Source: a virus. From it: a DNA stretch of 25,171 nt. Shown piece by piece: positions 24,610 through 25,171 of the stretch (its first letter is position 1; each line of letters starts with the position of its first letter). Both the position numbers and the translations under genes were made by a program. Below the pieces are notes generated by a model that did no database searches, was not told where the DNA came from, and worked only from the letters and a program-made list of their open reading frames with translations. The DNA is taken from positions 1 to 25,171 of the IMG/VR virus record IMGVR_UViG_3300034073_002242; one strand, written 5' to 3'.

Positions 24610-25171
24610 ATGTCATCAACAAAGAAAAATTCTAAAAAACGTGTAGAGAACGATTATTACCCAACTCCAAGTTGGTGTGTTGAACGTTTATTGGAAGAGG
24701 TTAATATGCCACATATGTATCCTCTTCGTTCTGTTGGACGTTGGCTTGAACCCGCTGCTGGTGATGGTGCTCTTATACGGGCTATAGACGCTCGTTTTAG
24801 AGTAGCCCCTACTTGGACTGCCATAGAGCTACAGGATAAGTTTAAAACCGATCTGGAGGCTGTAGTAGACCCAAACCGGGTTCATATAGAAAGCTTCTTG
24901 GATGCGGCATTACTTAAAGAATATGAAGTGATTATAACCAACCCACCATTTTCAAAAGCATTAGAGTTTATAAAGAAATCAATAGAGCTGGAGCCAGAAT
25001 ATGTTTGCATGTTATTACGACTTAACTTTATGGGTAGTGGTGACCGGTCTGATTTTCTCAGAAAATATACACCAGATATCTACGTTCTCCCTAATAGACC
25101 GTCATTTAATGGCAAGGGAACTGACAGCATTGAATATGCTTGGTTTGTTTGGGAAAGAGAAAAGAACTTTG
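24610..25171 (+). CDS. DNA N6-adenine-type methyltransferase, 3'-truncated by window edge
   Basis: The frame is open from ATG 24610 to the window end (187 residues). It carries a class I methyltransferase signature: 'NDYYPTPSWCVERLL' near residues 14-28, the S-adenosylmethionine-binding motif 'WLEPAAGDGALIRAI' (45-59), a 'AIELQ' acidic strand (71-75), and the target-binding motif N111-P-P-F114 of N6-adenine methyltransferases. The later 'RPSFNGKGTDSIEYAWFVWE' segment is common in phage-borne members. It probably methylates adenine in phage DNA, possibly against host restriction, but the target sequence is unknown. No Shine-Dalgarno is evident; the preceding resolvase remnant ends seven bases upstream, so reinitiation after that stop is a plausible means of translation. 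Confidence 0.85.
   Translation, partial: MSSTKKNSKKRVENDYYPTPSWCVERLLEEVNMPHMYPLRSVGRWLEPAAGDGALIRAIDARFRVAPTWTAIELQDKFKTDLEAVVDPNRVHIESFLDAALLKEYEVIITNPPFSKALEFIKKSIELEPEYVCMLLRLNFMGSGDRSDFLRKYTPDIYVLPNRPSFNGKGTDSIEYAWFVWEREKNF

Noticed and set aside
1-25171. tRNA genes, CRISPR arrays and insertion sequences
   Set aside because: No cloverleaf-like GC-rich segments, regularly spaced repeats, transposase motifs or terminal inverted repeats were seen by reading.

Overview
The window reads as part of the genome of a large, AT-rich tailed double-stranded DNA phage. All recognisable genes lie on the + strand, are packed with overlaps or gaps of a few tens of bases, and show no bacterial housekeeping content. 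No tRNA, rRNA or CRISPR array was seen. The phage assignment rests on the run of long beta-rich virion-type proteins, a T4 gp4-like (TnsA-fold) nuclease, a phage-type RuvC resolvase and two homing-type endonucleases. The host cannot be read from the sequence.

Positions 3-21657 form one dense virion-structure block of eleven genes. The first is a 5'-truncated structural gene, followed by a small one (870). Next come a LamG-like protein (1820) and a protein with six Trp-ended repeats that look like a Ycf48/BNR-type beta-propeller (4689). The centre has a mirrored order: a short 'LD-V-T--G' family protein (7571), an Fn3-like protein (8536), a 1456-residue coiled-coil protein (11041), a second Fn3-like protein (15414) and a second 'LD-V-T--G' protein (17401). 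Two proteins sharing a C-terminal motif (18133 and 19309, the latter with a LamG-like domain) close the block. Tail, fibre, baseplate or neck roles are inferred from domain types; no individual assembly role is proven.

Positions 21681-25171 are a DNA-processing segment that has been invaded by mobile genes. First is a chimeric homing-type gene with two zinc-finger-like Cys clusters, NUMOD3-like motifs and a TnsA/gp4-like nuclease domain. That nuclease domain is a paralogue of the next gene, a probable head-completion-type nuclease. The head-completion gene overlaps a RuvC-family Holliday-junction resolvase gene by 124 bases. A GIY-YIG homing endonuclease gene follows directly after the resolvase stop codon. 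Immediately beyond it is a 16-codon leftover of a second resolvase 3' end, retaining the catalytic-Asp motif. An N6-adenine-type DNA methyltransferase gene then runs off the window.

The simplest reading is that the GIY-YIG gene entered the resolvase gene at its most conserved 3' motif while the upstream copy kept or regained a complete, diverged tail. The displaced original end was left between the endonuclease and the methyltransferase. Tandem and degenerate repeats at the junction look like a scar of that event. The resolvase and gp4-like nuclease probably act on replicated or packaged DNA, and the methyltransferase on phage or host DNA.
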